Program-made: the position numbers and the translations under genes
Source: JAJRXR01 sp041402005
GTDB lineage: Bacteria; Planctomycetota; Phycisphaerae; Phycisphaerales; UBA1924
DNA: 64,000 nucleotides
Direction: 5' to 3'
NCBI GenBank assembly: GCA_041402005.1
Contig: JAWKTB010000005.1
Span: 378,006 to 442,005 of the forward strand
The notes under the pieces: model-generated
What the model saw: the letters and a program-made list of their open reading frames with translations, nothing else
Databases searched by the model: none
What the model was told of the DNA's origin: nothing
Part shown: positions 16,714-25,779 of the stretch, one piece after another
Numbering within the stretch: position 1 is the stretch's first letter
Layout of the letters: each line of letters opens with the position of its first letter

Positions 16714-18180
16714 GTGCCCCCCACCGCCGCCACGAGCCATGAGACCCGCGTCGAGAAGGACACGATGGGCGAGATGCGGGTGCCCGCGGACGTGCTGTAC
16801 GGCGCCTCGACGCAGCGGGCCGTCGAGAACTTCCCCGTCTCGGGCGTCCCGGTCCCCGAGGAGATCATCCGTGCGTTCGCGATGCTCAAGGGGGCGGCGG
16901 CGAGCGTCAACGCGGAGCTGGGACTGCTCGATCAGGAGCGGGCTGACCTGATCATGAGCGCCTGCCGGGAGATCCTCGGCGGGCTCGACGATCGCGGCGG
17001 GATCGCCCGCCACTTCCCGATCGACATCTACCAGACCGGCTCGGGCACGAGCACCAACATGAACGCGAACGAGGTCATCGCAAACCTCATCTGCCAGGCC
17101 CGGGGAGCCCCGATCGGGTCGAGCAAGGACAAGGCCTATCTCGAGGCGGGCGGCGTCCACCCCAACGACCATGTCAACATGGGCCAGTCCTCGAACGACA
17201 CCTTCCCGACCGCGATGCACATCGCGTCGGCGGTCGCGATCAACACCGAGCTGCTGCCGGCGATCGACCGCATGGCGTCAGAGCTTGAGGCGAAGGCGAA
17301 GGCCTGGGACTCGATCGTGAAGATCGGCCGGACGCACCTTCAGGACGCGACGCCGATCCGGCTGGGGCAGGAGTTCAGCGGGTTCGCGGCCCAGATGCGC
17401 CACGCCGAGGAACGCCTGCACCGGGCTCTGCACGCCCTGGGCGAGCTGGCGATCGGGGGGACCGCGGTCGGGACCGGGATCAACACGCACCCGGAGTTCG
17501 GCGAGAAGGTGGCGGCCGAGCTGATGGAGGAGACCGGCATCCACTTCCGCGAGGCGGCCAACCACTTCGAGGCCCAGCACGCCAAGGACGCGATCGTCGA
17601 GACGAGCGGGCAGCTCAAGGCGATCGCGGTCAGCCTGAGCAAGATCGCGGGGGACATCCGCCTGATGGGATGCGGGCCCCGGTGCGGGATCGGGGAGCTG
17701 AAGCTCCCAGCGGTGCAGCCCGGCTCCAGCATCATGCCGGGGAAGGTCAACCCGGTGATCTGCGAGGCAGCGGTGATGGTGTGCTGCCGGGTGATTGGGA
17801 ACGACGTGGCAGTTACAACAGGGGGGCTCGGCGGGGTGGGATCCCTGCTCGACCTGAACGTCGCGATGCCAATGATGGGGGCGGGTGTGCTCGAGTCGGT
17901 CCGCCTGCTGGCGGGCGCCTGCACGATCATGACGGACAAGCTGCTCGCGGGGCTCGAGCCCGACGAGGAACGGTGCAAGGGGCTGATCGAGGGCTCGCTG
18001 GCGATGTGCACGTCGCTGGCGCCGGTGATCGGGTACGACCGTGCCGCAGCTCTGGCCAAGGAGGCCTTCCGGACGGGCAAGACGGTCCGCGAGGTCGCCC
18101 GCGAGCAGGGGGTCCTCCCCGCCGAGGAGTTGGATCGCCTGCTGGATCCACGCCGAATGACCGAGCCAGATGAGGCCTGA
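16714..18180 (+). CDS. fumC: Fumarate hydratase class II
   Basis: The 488-residue enzyme of the TCA cycle hydrates fumarate to malate without an iron-sulfur cluster. GTG at 16714 is the start, with ACGGAGGACC directly upstream. Family marks appear in order: DTMGEMRVPADVLYGASTQR at the N-terminus, QTGSGTSTNMNANEV, the HPNDHVNMGQSSND block with the B-site residues, and the lyase signature GSSIMPGKVNPV. Length and order match FumC; aspartase shares the fold, but HPNDHVN and GIGELKLP favour fumarase. A hairpin two bases after the stop suggests that the transcript ends here. Confidence 0.96.
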   Translation: MPPTAATSHETRVEKDTMGEMRVPADVLYGASTQRAVENFPVSGVPVPEEIIRAFAMLKGAAASVNAELGLLDQERADLIMSACREILGGLDDRGGIARHFPIDIYQTGSGTSTNMNANEVIANLICQARGAPIGSSKDKAYLEAGGVHPNDHVNMGQSSNDTFPTAMHIASAVAINTELLPAIDRMASELEAKAKAWDSIVKIGRTHLQDATPIRLGQEFSGFAAQMRHAEERLHRALHALGELAIGGTAVGTGINTHPEFGEKVAAELMEETGIHFREAANHFEAQHAKDAIVETSGQLKAIAVSLSKIAGDIRLMGCGPRCGIGELKLPAVQPGSSIMPGKVNPVICEAAVMVCCRVIGNDVAVTTGGLGGVGSLLDLNVAMPMMGAGVLESVRLLAGACTIMTDKLLAGLEPDEERCKGLIEGSLAMCTSLAPVIGYDRAAALAKEAFRTGKTVREVAREQGVLPAEELDRLLDPRRMTEPDEA

Positions 18181-18181
18181 G

Positions 18182-18209
18182 ATCCCCCTCGCGGGCTCTG
18201 AGGGGGGAT
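18182..18209 (+). terminator. Probable terminator hairpin after fumC
   Basis: ATCCCCCTC pairs with GAGGGGGGAT around a nine-base loop, with one bulged G, just after the fumC stop. The following bases are only partly T-rich (GAATTTGG), so strength is uncertain. Confidence 0.55.
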
Positions 18210-18567
18210 GAATTTGGCAAGCTGGGATGGAATCGGGGATCCACGCGGAGGCGGGATCCCGTATATTGGGGTCCATGGCCCCCACGCAGAGGCGTGGCGG
18301 GCGGGTCGGACGCCGATGCCGGGGGACCCTCGAACTGAGCGTCTGAAGGCCAGACGACCGATCTGAAGCATGGCGGCACGACGCCCCGCGGGTGGACCGA
18401 TTTGGCGAGGCCAGAGGGTCCAGATCGCGAGCAGGCGTGTAGAATGCCGACGGCGGGCCGTGCGCGCGAACCCCCCGCGCGGACGCGAGGCCCCGAATGA
18501 CCCCTCGGGAGCAAATTGGATGCGTGGCCTTTCAGGGCCCGCCCGACCAGATACGGAGGATTCGGCG
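18210..18567. other. Leader region before the S8 protease, no gene seen
   Basis: This stretch of about 360 bases has no supported gene. An in-frame extension of the protease runs through it but is Arg/Pro-rich and lacks a signal peptide. TATATT (near 18261) and TAGAAT (near 18441) resemble -10 boxes, but neither has a good -35 partner. A clear ribosome site, GGAGGATTCGGCG, precedes the protease start at 18568. Confidence 0.4.
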
Positions 18568-21261
18568 ATGACGAATCGGCACTCGGCGGACTCGGGTTGG
18601 AGGCGTCGAAACCTCGTGACGGTCGCGGGCTTCGCGGTTGCTCTCGGGACGGCCAGCGCCTTCGCCGCCGGACCCGAGTCTGGCAAGGTTGGCACGGGTG
18701 GCAGCGGCGGCGCCCAAGTCGGCTCGGGCGGCGGTGTCGGGATCGACGCCCCGCGCGTCATGCGCGTGCCGCAGGGCAAGGGAGCCCGTTCCTTCCGCAT
18801 CGAACATGCGAACGCCGAGCACAGCGCCGCCGAGATGTTCGTCGACGCCCTGCGCACCGCGGACAGCGATCAAGCCGTCGGCGGATACGAGTTCTACAAC
18901 CGCGTTGTCGTCCGGGCGGCGAGCACGGCGGCGGCCCAGGCGGCCGTCACCCAGTTCGGCGGCGGGATCAACGCGACGGTCAGCATCGAAAACCTCGGCG
19001 ATCACACCGGCGCCACCGTCTTCCAGGCACGCAGCGTCGGCGAGGCGATCACGCTCGCCCAGCGGCTCCAGGGCATGCCCGGCGTCGAGCATGTCGAACT
19101 CGAAACGAAGCCCCCTCGCGCGAGCCACGGGGCGATCCCGAACGACACCTTCGCAAACCTTCAGTGGCACCTGCTGAACACGATGGACATGGACGCCGAC
19201 CACAACATCGCGCCGGTGTTCAGTTCCGGGCTGAACGGCGCCGGGATCACCATCGGCGTCCTCGAGGTCGACGGAACCCCGTTCCAGGTCAACCATCCCG
19301 AGCTTCGCCCCAACTTCTCCGAGAGCCTCTCGATGACGCTCGACCCGCTGGTCCCGAACCCCTCGCACGGGACGGCGGTCGCGGGTCTGATCGCCGCCAA
19401 GGCGAACGGCGTGGGCATGGTCGGCGTGGCGCCCAACGCGCGCCTGATCGCGCTGTCCAACGGGTCGACCGTGCTCGAGACCCAGGCACACCAGTGGAAG
19501 AACGGGATCACGCACGTCAAGAACAACTCGTGGGGTCCGGTCGCCTACCCGGGCGCCATCCAGGTCTTCGAGGGAGAGTTCTTCGCCCCCTTCTACACGC
19601 CACAGAACCTGAACTCTGGCGACCTTTTCCCCAGCTCGAACGTCGGTCTGGCGATCAAGGCTGGCTCGGAGCACGGGCGTGCCAACCGAGGGACGGCGAT
19701 CGTGTTCTCCGCCGGCAACGACGGCACGGGCCTCACGATCCCGGAGTTGGGGCCGGGCAACGCCATCGCACTGCCCTCGCTCGACTTCCAGTACGGCGAC
19801 CTGGGGACTTTCAACGTCGGCGACGTCGGGTTCTGGCCGCTGGCGACGCTCGGACCACGGACCGAGTACAACGGGTACCTGAACGCGCAGGGCACGCTCG
19901 CGATCGCGGCGGTGACCGATCACAACGTGCCCTCCGGCTACACCACGACGGGGACCGCCGTCTTCGCAGCGGCATACTCGGCGCCCGGCTTCGTGAGCTC
20001 GGGTCTTCAGCCCGGACGGGGCGTCTACACGCTCGACGCGATCAACGACTTCTTCTCGTACGACCCAACCGTGTTCGGCGAGGGGTTCACCAGTGACTTC
20101 GGTGGCACGAGCGCCGCGGCGCCGATCGCGTCCGGCATCATCGGGCTCATCATGGGCGCCAGGCCGACGCTCACGCTCCGCGATATCCGCCACATCATCG
20201 AGCGGACCGCCGTTCGCGTGAACTTCGACTGGATTCACGACATGAACGAGTACTTCGCCAGGGGCGGCCTCAACGCGTCGCTCTGGGAAGTGAACGGCGC
20301 CTTCCAGGTGGACGGACGCGCCGTCGCGCACAGCGATGCGGTCGGGTTCGGCGTGATCGACGCCGAGGCGGCGGTCGCGCTGGCCAAGGTCTGGCCCGGG
20401 CTGCCCAAGCAGCTCGTCCTGGAGCGTGAACGCAACGAAGACAACGACGATTCGCTGCCCTACGACATCCCGGACGCGACGATGGAAGACGTCGCGGATA
20501 TGGTCAAGGAAGCCGTGCCCGGGGATACTGTCTCCGTGACCTTCTGTGTGCCTTACGACTACATCGTCGAAGAGGTCGAGGTCATCATCAACGCGACGGG
20601 CAACAGCCCCGGCGACTTGTACATCGGCCTGATCAGCCCGCACGGGACGATCTCACCCCTGCACATGCCGCACGTGGACAACCTTGCGGGAATGATCGAC
20701 GACCAAGAGGCCGCGTTCATCGAGAACCGGTTCCTCACCTACAAGCACTGGGGCGAGCCGTCGGGCGGTGAGTGGACGCTCTTCTTCAGGGACTACCGCC
20801 CGAACGAGGAGCTCGAAGAGGGCGACATCGACGAAGAGGGCACCATCACCGACGCCTTCTCGTTCTTCCCGACGTACGGGAACATCCCCACCCTGCCGGG
20901 CAACCCGGATGGGCAGGAGATCTCGATCCAGGACTACATCGTCCGCATCTACTGCTACGACGTGGGACGCCAGAACCCCAACGTGTGCGAGAACCGCTTC
21001 AACTCGTTCTGCCCGTACGACCTGAACGCCGACGGCAAGGTCACGCCGGCGGACCTCTTCCTCTTCATCGAGCTCTGGCAGAACTTCGAACCCGTCGCCG
21101 ACTGGGACGGCGACGGCGCCTGGACCTACAACGACATCTATCTGTACTTCATCGGGTGGACCCCTGGATTCTGCAGCTTCGATGAGGGCGACAACGGCAC
21201 GTCCGGCGGCGGCGGGCCCGCCCACCCGGGCGACGGCAACAGCGACGTCCGCCCGATCTGA
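18568..21261 (+). CDS. Secreted S8 (subtilisin-like) protease with P domain and dockerin
   Basis: The 897-residue exported protein has a signal peptide of about 34 residues, a propeptide-like region and a subtilase core. Catalytic residues are visible: D235 (GVLEVDGTP), H267 (SHGTAVAG), oxyanion N384 (SAGNDG) and S515 (GGTSAAAP). At about 650-795 there is a proprotein-convertase P domain (DLYIGLISPHGT, GEWTLFFRDY). At about 815-869 a dockerin-like module contains NADGKVTPADL and DWDGDGAWTYND and ends in GFC. The C-terminus is Gly/Asp-rich. Extracellular proteolysis, with the dockerin retaining the enzyme at the surface or in a complex, is the likely role. It is monocistronic, with its own terminator downstream. 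Confidence 0.92.
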   Translation: MTNRHSADSGWRRRNLVTVAGFAVALGTASAFAAGPESGKVGTGGSGGAQVGSGGGVGIDAPRVMRVPQGKGARSFRIEHANAEHSAAEMFVDALRTADSDQAVGGYEFYNRVVVRAASTAAAQAAVTQFGGGINATVSIENLGDHTGATVFQARSVGEAITLAQRLQGMPGVEHVELETKPPRASHGAIPNDTFANLQWHLLNTMDMDADHNIAPVFSSGLNGAGITIGVLEVDGTPFQVNHPELRPNFSESLSMTLDPLVPNPSHGTAVAGLIAAKANGVGMVGVAPNARLIALSNGSTVLETQAHQWKNGITHVKNNSWGPVAYPGAIQVFEGEFFAPFYTPQNLNSGDLFPSSNVGLAIKAGSEHGRANRGTAIVFSAGNDGTGLTIPELGPGNAIALPSLDFQYGDLGTFNVGDVGFWPLATLGPRTEYNGYLNAQGTLAIAAVTDHNVPSGYTTTGTAVFAAAYSAPGFVSSGLQPGRGVYTLDAINDFFSYDPTVFGEGFTSDFGGTSAAAPIASGIIGLIMGARPTLTLRDIRHIIERTAVRVNFDWIHDMNEYFARGGLNASLWEVNGAFQVDGRAVAHSDAVGFGVIDAEAAVALAKVWPGLPKQLVLERERNEDNDDSLPYDIPDATMEDVADMVKEAVPGDTVSVTFCVPYDYIVEEVEVIINATGNSPGDLYIGLISPHGTISPLHMPHVDNLAGMIDDQEAAFIENRFLTYKHWGEPSGGEWTLFFRDYRPNEELEEGDIDEEGTITDAFSFFPTYGNIPTLPGNPDGQEISIQDYIVRIYCYDVGRQNPNVCENRFNSFCPYDLNADGKVTPADLFLFIELWQNFEPVADWDGDGAWTYNDIYLYFIGWTPGFCSFDEGDNGTSGGGGPAHPGDGNSDVRPI

Positions 21262-21294
21262 CACCGTCTCACACGCTACGTTGATTCACACGAC

Positions 21295-21322
21295 GCCCAC
21301 CCGAGAGGGTGGGCGTTTCTTT
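21295..21322 (+). terminator. Rho-independent terminator after the S8 protease
   Basis: The perfect stem GCCCACCC/GGGTGGGC with loop GAGA is followed by GTTTCTTT. It lies 33 bases after the protease stop. Confidence 0.9.
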
Positions 21323-21380
21323 GCGCGCCCGTCGCGAGCGTGCCTCGTGCGCAGGCGCCGGGTCATGCCCGGGGTGGAAA

Positions 21381-21454
21381 TGGGCGCAACAGGACTCGAA
21401 CCTGTGACCTCTGCCATGTGACGGCAGCGCTCTAGCCAACTGAGCTATGCGCCC
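21381..21454 (-). tRNA. tRNA-Val (anticodon CAC)
   Basis: Read on the minus strand, the 74 bases fold into a full cloverleaf: acceptor GGGCGCA/TGCGCCC with discriminator A, D arm GCTC/GAGC, anticodon stem CTGCC/GGCAG around loop GTCACAT (anticodon CAC), and T arm ACAGG/CCTGT with TTCGAGT. CCA is not encoded (the next base is C but CCA does not follow). It lies between the protease and the secretion operon. Confidence 0.97.
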
Positions 21455-21500
21455 TGGGCGTCGATTATCTGGGCGCGGGCCCGGGAAGTCCAGGCGACGG

Positions 21501-22049
21501 TCAAGGCGTCGCCAGCGTGACCTCGCTCCGCAAGCCCGAGACGTGGCGGAGGACCAGACGCCGGTGGCTGGCGTCGATGCTCAGCAGGATCCAATCAGGG
21601 GCCACCAGGTCGCCCTCGCGCCGGATTCGCCCGTCGATGACCGCGAGCGGTCCGAAGCGGAGTGACAGGATCGCGGAGATCTCCAGGCTGGGCGGCTCGA
21701 TCCGGCGAGTCGCTGGGGACGCCGGCGACACGGGCACGTCCTCGGGGGTGTCGGAGTCGGCGTCGAGTGACCACGGCGTGAAGCCCGCGTCGCGGAAGGG
21801 GGAATCGCTGACGCCCGACTCTTCGAGGGCGTTGGCCCGGTCGAGCGCCCGCACGTGGGCGGCGTCGGCGGGCGCACGCTCGGATTTGAGTACGGGCAGG
21901 ACGACGGCTGGTTGAGGCGCGGCGATCGTGGCGCCCAGCGTCGATGCCGGGCCCCCGAATCGCGCGACGATGACAGCAAGGACCGGTGTTCCCACCCCGA
22001 TGGCGTACAGCGCCGTCGACTGTCTCAAAGAACGCTTGACGGAGTTCAC
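21501..22049 (-). CDS. Membrane-anchored protein at the end of the secretion operon (GspC/PilP position)
   Basis: The 182-residue product has one N-terminal membrane segment (about residues 12-32), a variable Pro/Ser/Asp-rich middle and a C-terminal beta-rich stretch of about 60 residues (IEPPSLEISAILS and onward). It is the last gene of the minus-strand operon, and its start overlaps the stop of the PilO/GspM-like gene by four bases (ATGA). Its size, topology and place after the O/M component match where PilP or GspC-like linker proteins sit in related systems; these connect the platform to the secretin. I see no HR- or PDZ-domain signature, so the assignment rests on context only. Confidence 0.55.
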   Translation of the reverse strand: MNSVKRSLRQSTALYAIGVGTPVLAVIVARFGGPASTLGATIAAPQPAVVLPVLKSERAPADAAHVRALDRANALEESGVSDSPFRDAGFTPWSLDADSDTPEDVPVSPASPATRRIEPPSLEISAILSLRFGPLAVIDGRIRREGDLVAPDWILLSIDASHRRLVLRHVSGLRSEVTLATP

Positions 22050-22657
22050 GGCGTCCCCCCCGCGTCGGCGAAGGCGGTCAGGCCGCCGGTCACCTGGTAG
22101 TGGACCGTCCGCACCGAGGCACGAACCATCGGCTCATGCCCCCTCGACGGCTCGGGGGCGACCCGGAACGACTCGATTCGGACCATGCCCGTCTCGCCCT
22201 GGACGGCGTGCAGGAAGCGCGCGACCGCGTCGTAGGTCGCAACGAGCTCGATCGAGTAGCCGATCTCCGCAACCTGCGGAGTGTCCGGATTGTCCGCGCG
22301 TGAGCTCGACTGGTTCTGGCCCGATCGTGGCTCCATGCGCTCGATCGTCACGCCGTACCTGTGCGCGAGGGCATCGAACCGCTCGTAGAGCCGCGAGGCG
22401 TCCGCGGAGACACCCCAGAGATCACGGAGCGCGTCCGCGCGATGATTCAGCTCGGCGATGACCTCCGCGGGTGAAGTGGGCTGCAGCTGGATTTGGTCTG
22501 AGCCCGCGTCGATCTCGTCACGCATGGCGTCGAGCGTCGCGCGCCGTTCATTCACGCGCGTGTGCATGGGGCCGATCAGAAACCTCCAGCCCGCGACCGC
22601 GAGGCTGATGACGACGATCAGCCGGATGAAGTAGGTTCGCGTGACGGAGTGGGTCAC
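22046..22657 (-). CDS. PilO/GspM-like inner-membrane component
   Basis: The 203-residue product has one N-terminal membrane segment (YFIRLIVVISLAVAGWRFLI) followed by a coiled-coil-like stretch (MHTRVNERRATLDAMRDEI). A ferredoxin-like domain follows, with IGYSIELVATYDAVARFLHA and VRIESFRV, a pattern typical of PilO and GspM. These proteins dimerise in the periplasm and pair with PilN/GspL to join the cytoplasmic ATPase platform to the rest of the apparatus. It overlaps its upstream neighbour (the GspL-like gene) and its downstream neighbour by four bases each, so the three are translationally coupled. Confidence 0.8.
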   Translation of the reverse strand: MTHSVTRTYFIRLIVVISLAVAGWRFLIGPMHTRVNERRATLDAMRDEIDAGSDQIQLQPTSPAEVIAELNHRADALRDLWGVSADASRLYERFDALAHRYGVTIERMEPRSGQNQSSSRADNPDTPQVAEIGYSIELVATYDAVARFLHAVQGETGMVRIESFRVAPEPSRGHEPMVRASVRTVHYQVTGGLTAFADAGGTP

Positions 22658-24324
22658 GGCTCGACCTCCGCGGTGATGTCAGTGGCGCCGTCGACCAGCG
22701 CGTCGGCATCGAAGGCATACGGCGTGGCCCGGAGGACGAACCGCTTGGCCGAACCCGTCTCGGTCTGGTACAGGTTGGTCGCCCCGAGCTGGACATCGGC
22801 GAAGAGGGGAGAGGTCCGGAACGCCTCCATGAGTCCCGGGAGGCCCGAGCCCGCGCTGGCGTTGGGATCGATCTCGATCGAGCCCGCGACAGTGAGCACG
22901 GACTGGCCCCGTTCCTCGAAGCCGCGGACGTCCTCGATCGTCACTGGTTCGGGCACGAGCGCCGCCAGCTCGGCGAGGACGGCGAACCAGTCCGGCTGGT
23001 CGCTGATCTTCGCCTCCGTGATCCGGACCGCGCGCCCGAGCGAGGCATCCATCTCGACGGCCCGCTCACTCTGGGCCCGATGCTCGCGGACGGACTGAAG
23101 AACGGGCTCGCCGTCGCGGATGGCCGCGTCCAGGCGCCGCTGCTGGGCGTACAGCATCGCGCCCTCGCCGGCGAGAGCGAGCGCGGCACAGAGCGCTCCC
23201 GTGCGGACACCCGAGGCGATCCGGCGTGCGGCCGTCTGCTCCGCGACGATCCGCGGCACCAGGCGGAGTTCCTCGCCCGGATTCTCGATCAGCTCCAACT
23301 CCGACCCGCCCGGGGGGGAAACAACCTTCGGGTCGAAGCTCTCGTAAGCCGGGTCGATGTCGGCGTAGGCGTCGGTGTTCTCCGCGATCGAGGCGCACAA
23401 GCGCGGGATGGCGGCGCCCGGCCCGGTGAACAGAATGTGCGACGGCGGCGCCTCCAGCCCGGGCATGCCGAACCGGACCGTCTGCTTCAGCTCGATGCAG
23501 TACCGCTGCAGGACGGGCTGGAGCAGGGGCATGACGCGTCGGAGCGCCTCGCGCTCGGCGGCCGCCTGACTCTTCGCGGGGATGCCGCTCTTGAAGAGTC
23601 GTTCGAGCGAGTCCGGTTGGCCGGAGCTCTGCTCGGGGGTGTCATCGGACTCCGAGCGCATGCCTCGGGCGTACGCCTCGGAGAGCAGCGCGTAACCGAA
23701 GTCGATCGATCGGATGGCCCGGAGCTTGCCTCGCCCGCCGCAGAGCAGGATCGTGGTGCGCTCGTCGAGCTGGCAGGCGACGCGGTCGTCCTCGTCGCAG
23801 GAGGCGATCATCTGTACGGCACGCCGGAGGCGGATCGCGTGCTCCGGGATCATCACGCCCAGACGGCACCCGGCGCGAGCGAGCCAGGCGAAGATGGCCT
23901 GCGAGTGCGCGTCCGCGTCGCAGGTCGTCAGCACGACGCTCGCGCCCTCCTCGACGGCCTCGACGTCGAGCGCGGTCGCGGCGGCGATGTGTTCGTGAGA
24001 GCCGCCTGAGATGCGTTCGAGCAGGGCCAGGCGGGCGGCGACGGGCGCCGCGTCTCGATCGCCGGCAATGAAGCGAACCTCGGAAACCGTCGTCGGGCTC
24101 GTGTACAGGACGTCTGCGCGGGCGCCGGACGAGACCCCCAGGGCCTTGAGCAGGTTCGCCAGGGCCGTGTCGTAGGGCGACAAACCCTCTCCCCAGGCCT
24201 GCTCCCAGTCGTGCGCCCGGATGAGCACCCGCTTGGAGGCGCGGATCTTGCGTCCCGAGACGACCGCGGCCTCGATCCGCGTCGGGGTCAGGGTGACGAC
24301 AAGTCGTGTCTGGCCGATAACCAA
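22654..24324 (-). CDS. GspL-like protein: PilM-type actin fold fused to PilN-type domain
   Basis: The 556-residue product has a cytoplasmic actin-like half (residues 1-360) with IRSIDFGYALLSEAY and a late glycine-rich turn ILFTGPGAAIPRL, as in PilM and the cytoplasmic domain of GspL. A single membrane segment at about 374-394 follows, then a coiled coil and a C-terminal ferredoxin-like domain (PVTIEDVRGF, LTVAGSIE, SPLFADVQLG) as in PilN. One chain thus does the work of PilM and PilN, which is the GspL layout. It links the ATPase to the pseudopilus machinery. A 108-base gap separates it from the minimal GspK-like gene upstream, and it overlaps the PilO-like gene downstream. Confidence 0.82.
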   Translation of the reverse strand: MVIGQTRLVVTLTPTRIEAAVVSGRKIRASKRVLIRAHDWEQAWGEGLSPYDTALANLLKALGVSSGARADVLYTSPTTVSEVRFIAGDRDAAPVAARLALLERISGGSHEHIAAATALDVEAVEEGASVVLTTCDADAHSQAIFAWLARAGCRLGVMIPEHAIRLRRAVQMIASCDEDDRVACQLDERTTILLCGGRGKLRAIRSIDFGYALLSEAYARGMRSESDDTPEQSSGQPDSLERLFKSGIPAKSQAAAEREALRRVMPLLQPVLQRYCIELKQTVRFGMPGLEAPPSHILFTGPGAAIPRLCASIAENTDAYADIDPAYESFDPKVVSPPGGSELELIENPGEELRLVPRIVAEQTAARRIASGVRTGALCAALALAGEGAMLYAQQRRLDAAIRDGEPVLQSVREHRAQSERAVEMDASLGRAVRITEAKISDQPDWFAVLAELAALVPEPVTIEDVRGFEERGQSVLTVAGSIEIDPNASAGSGLPGLMEAFRTSPLFADVQLGATNLYQTETGSAKRFVLRATPYAFDADALVDGATDITAEVEP

Positions 24325-24432
24325 GTGCGGGCCCTCGCGGGGCGATGGGCGTCGGGTCGGCGCGGAGTTCGCCCGTGGTCGCTATCGGCCCATGGCGAAC
24401 CCGACTTTCGGGCTTCACGCCGGGTTCGGGGG

Positions 24433-24798
24433 CTATTCGATGTCGATCGAGACGCGTCGGCGGGCGAAGCCGGAACGCCCCTCGACCGTCACCTCGCCCA
24501 CACCCGAGGGGGGGACCGCGATGAACTCGACCGTCTCCGCCCCCAGGGTCACCTGCGAGCCTTCGGCGGGGAGCGTGTCGCCGTCCACGACGGACTTGAA
24601 AACGATGACCGAGCCGCTCTCGGCTGCGTAGAACGCCCGCATCGTCTCCACACGCAGCGCGGAGGCCTGCGCGTCCGCCTGGCCACCTCCGACGGCGGCG
24701 ATCATCACCAAGGAGATCAACGCCAGGATCACGACGATGATCACGACGGCCATGCCCGGGCGCGACCGGCGTCTGGATGGTGTATTTCTGTCAGTCAT
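24433..24798 (-). CDS. Minimal GspK/PilX-like minor pseudopilin
   Basis: The 121-residue product has a long basic leader and a hydrophobic helix starting RPG/MAVVIIVVILALISL. The residue at mature position 5 is Ile, not Glu, as expected for GspK, the tip pseudopilin that lacks this Glu. The helix continues into RAFYAAESG, a hallmark of GspK and PilX N-termini. The large alpha domain of classical GspK is absent; only about 60 residues follow, so this is a cut-down version. It comes after the I- and J-like genes, matching the gsp order H-I-J-K. Confidence 0.75.
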   Translation of the reverse strand: MTDRNTPSRRRSRPGMAVVIIVVILALISLVMIAAVGGGQADAQASALRVETMRAFYAAESGSVIVFKSVVDGDTLPAEGSQVTLGAETVEFIAVPPSGVGEVTVEGRSGFARRRVSIDIE

Positions 24799-24811
24799 GC
24801 GTATGCCCCCA

Positions 24812-25303
24812 CTACCCGCCGATCTGGGCGCGGGCGAACGCCGTGATGCTCAGAGACACGTCCCCCGACGCGACCGTGACGTTGAAGCGGAACGTCGCGT
24901 TCGGCGTGGCGCTCGTGTCGGTGACGCCGTCGGAGCCGAGGTACTGGATCTGGAACGTGTCCACCCCACGACAGATCGGGGCGTCGGGCTCGCCGGGCAT
25001 GACCAGGACGAGGTCGGTCCCATCGAGCCGGAGTCCCCGCCCGTCCGTGAACAGGATCTGGTCCGGGGTGGCGACGCCGACGTCGAGCTCGCCCGCCACC
25101 GCGCCGGCCTGGGCCTCGCGGAGCAGACGCTGGCAACGCTCGGCGGCGAACGCGATCCGCTCGGTCTCTCGGCGCGTCTGAGCGGCCGAGGCATAGGCGT
25201 CCGCCGACGACGCGATCACGGGCAGCACCGCGACGGAGATGATCGCGAGGACCGTGATGGCGGCGGTCATCTCCAGCAACGTCATGGCGCGCCGGGTGCT
25301 CAT
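24812..25303 (-). CDS. GspJ-like pseudopilin
   Basis: The 163-residue product has the prepilin signal RRA/MTLLEMTAAITVLAI with Glu at mature position 5 and Ala before the cleavage site. After the helix comes ETERIAFAAERCQRLLREAQ, and then a beta-rich domain (GLRLDGTDLVLVMPG, TFQIQYLG) like that of GspJ/PilW-type pseudopilins. Its start overlaps the GspI-like stop by four bases. It would form part of the pseudopilus tip complex with the I- and K-like proteins. Confidence 0.75.
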   Translation of the reverse strand: MSTRRAMTLLEMTAAITVLAIISVAVLPVIASSADAYASAAQTRRETERIAFAAERCQRLLREAQAGAVAGELDVGVATPDQILFTDGRGLRLDGTDLVLVMPGEPDAPICRGVDTFQIQYLGSDGVTDTSATPNATFRFNVTVASGDVSLSITAFARAQIGG

Positions 25304-25779
25304 GGAGTCAGGTCCGTGACGATGGCGTGGACGGGCATGGAGACCGTGCCGCCCGTCGCCGAGGGGTAGCGAGCGGTAACCGTGATGCGCCGGTAGACGT
25401 CGAGGTCGGCGTCGCCCGAGACCGTGCCGTCGGCCTGCGAGAGCGGGCCGATCGTGACCTGGTAGGTCAGTTTCAGACCGGCGTAGGCGTCGGTGACCGG
25501 GGCCGCGCGGGTCGCGAGGCCGGCCAGGTACGTCGCGTCGTCCGCCAGCGCGTCGAAGCCGAGGCCGGGATCGTCCGAGTCCACGTCAGCGATCACCGTC
25601 TCCATGACGCTGGTCGCCAGAAGCGCGGCACGCGTGGCGTTCACTGAATCAGCCCGCGAGGCGGCGGCCGAGTCGAGCAACTGAAGTGCCGGGGGGACCG
25701 CCAGGCCAAGCGCAATGACGATCACCATGACCTCGATCAGGGTCGCGCCGCGCCGGCTTGGCAACGTGCGCCGTCTCAT
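25300..25779 (-). CDS. GspI-like pseudopilin
   Basis: The 159-residue product has the prepilin signal SRRG/ATLIEVMVIVIALGL with Gly before the cleavage site and Glu at mature position 5. The helix is followed by DSVNATRAALLATSVMETV, similar to the start of GspI and PilV pseudopilins, and a small beta domain with RRITVTARYPS. It overlaps the GspH-like gene upstream and the GspJ-like gene downstream by four bases each, so translation of H, I and J is coupled. Confidence 0.75.
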   Translation of the reverse strand: MRRRTLPSRRGATLIEVMVIVIALGLAVPPALQLLDSAAASRADSVNATRAALLATSVMETVIADVDSDDPGLGFDALADDATYLAGLATRAAPVTDAYAGLKLTYQVTIGPLSQADGTVSGDADLDVYRRITVTARYPSATGGTVSMPVHAIVTDLTP

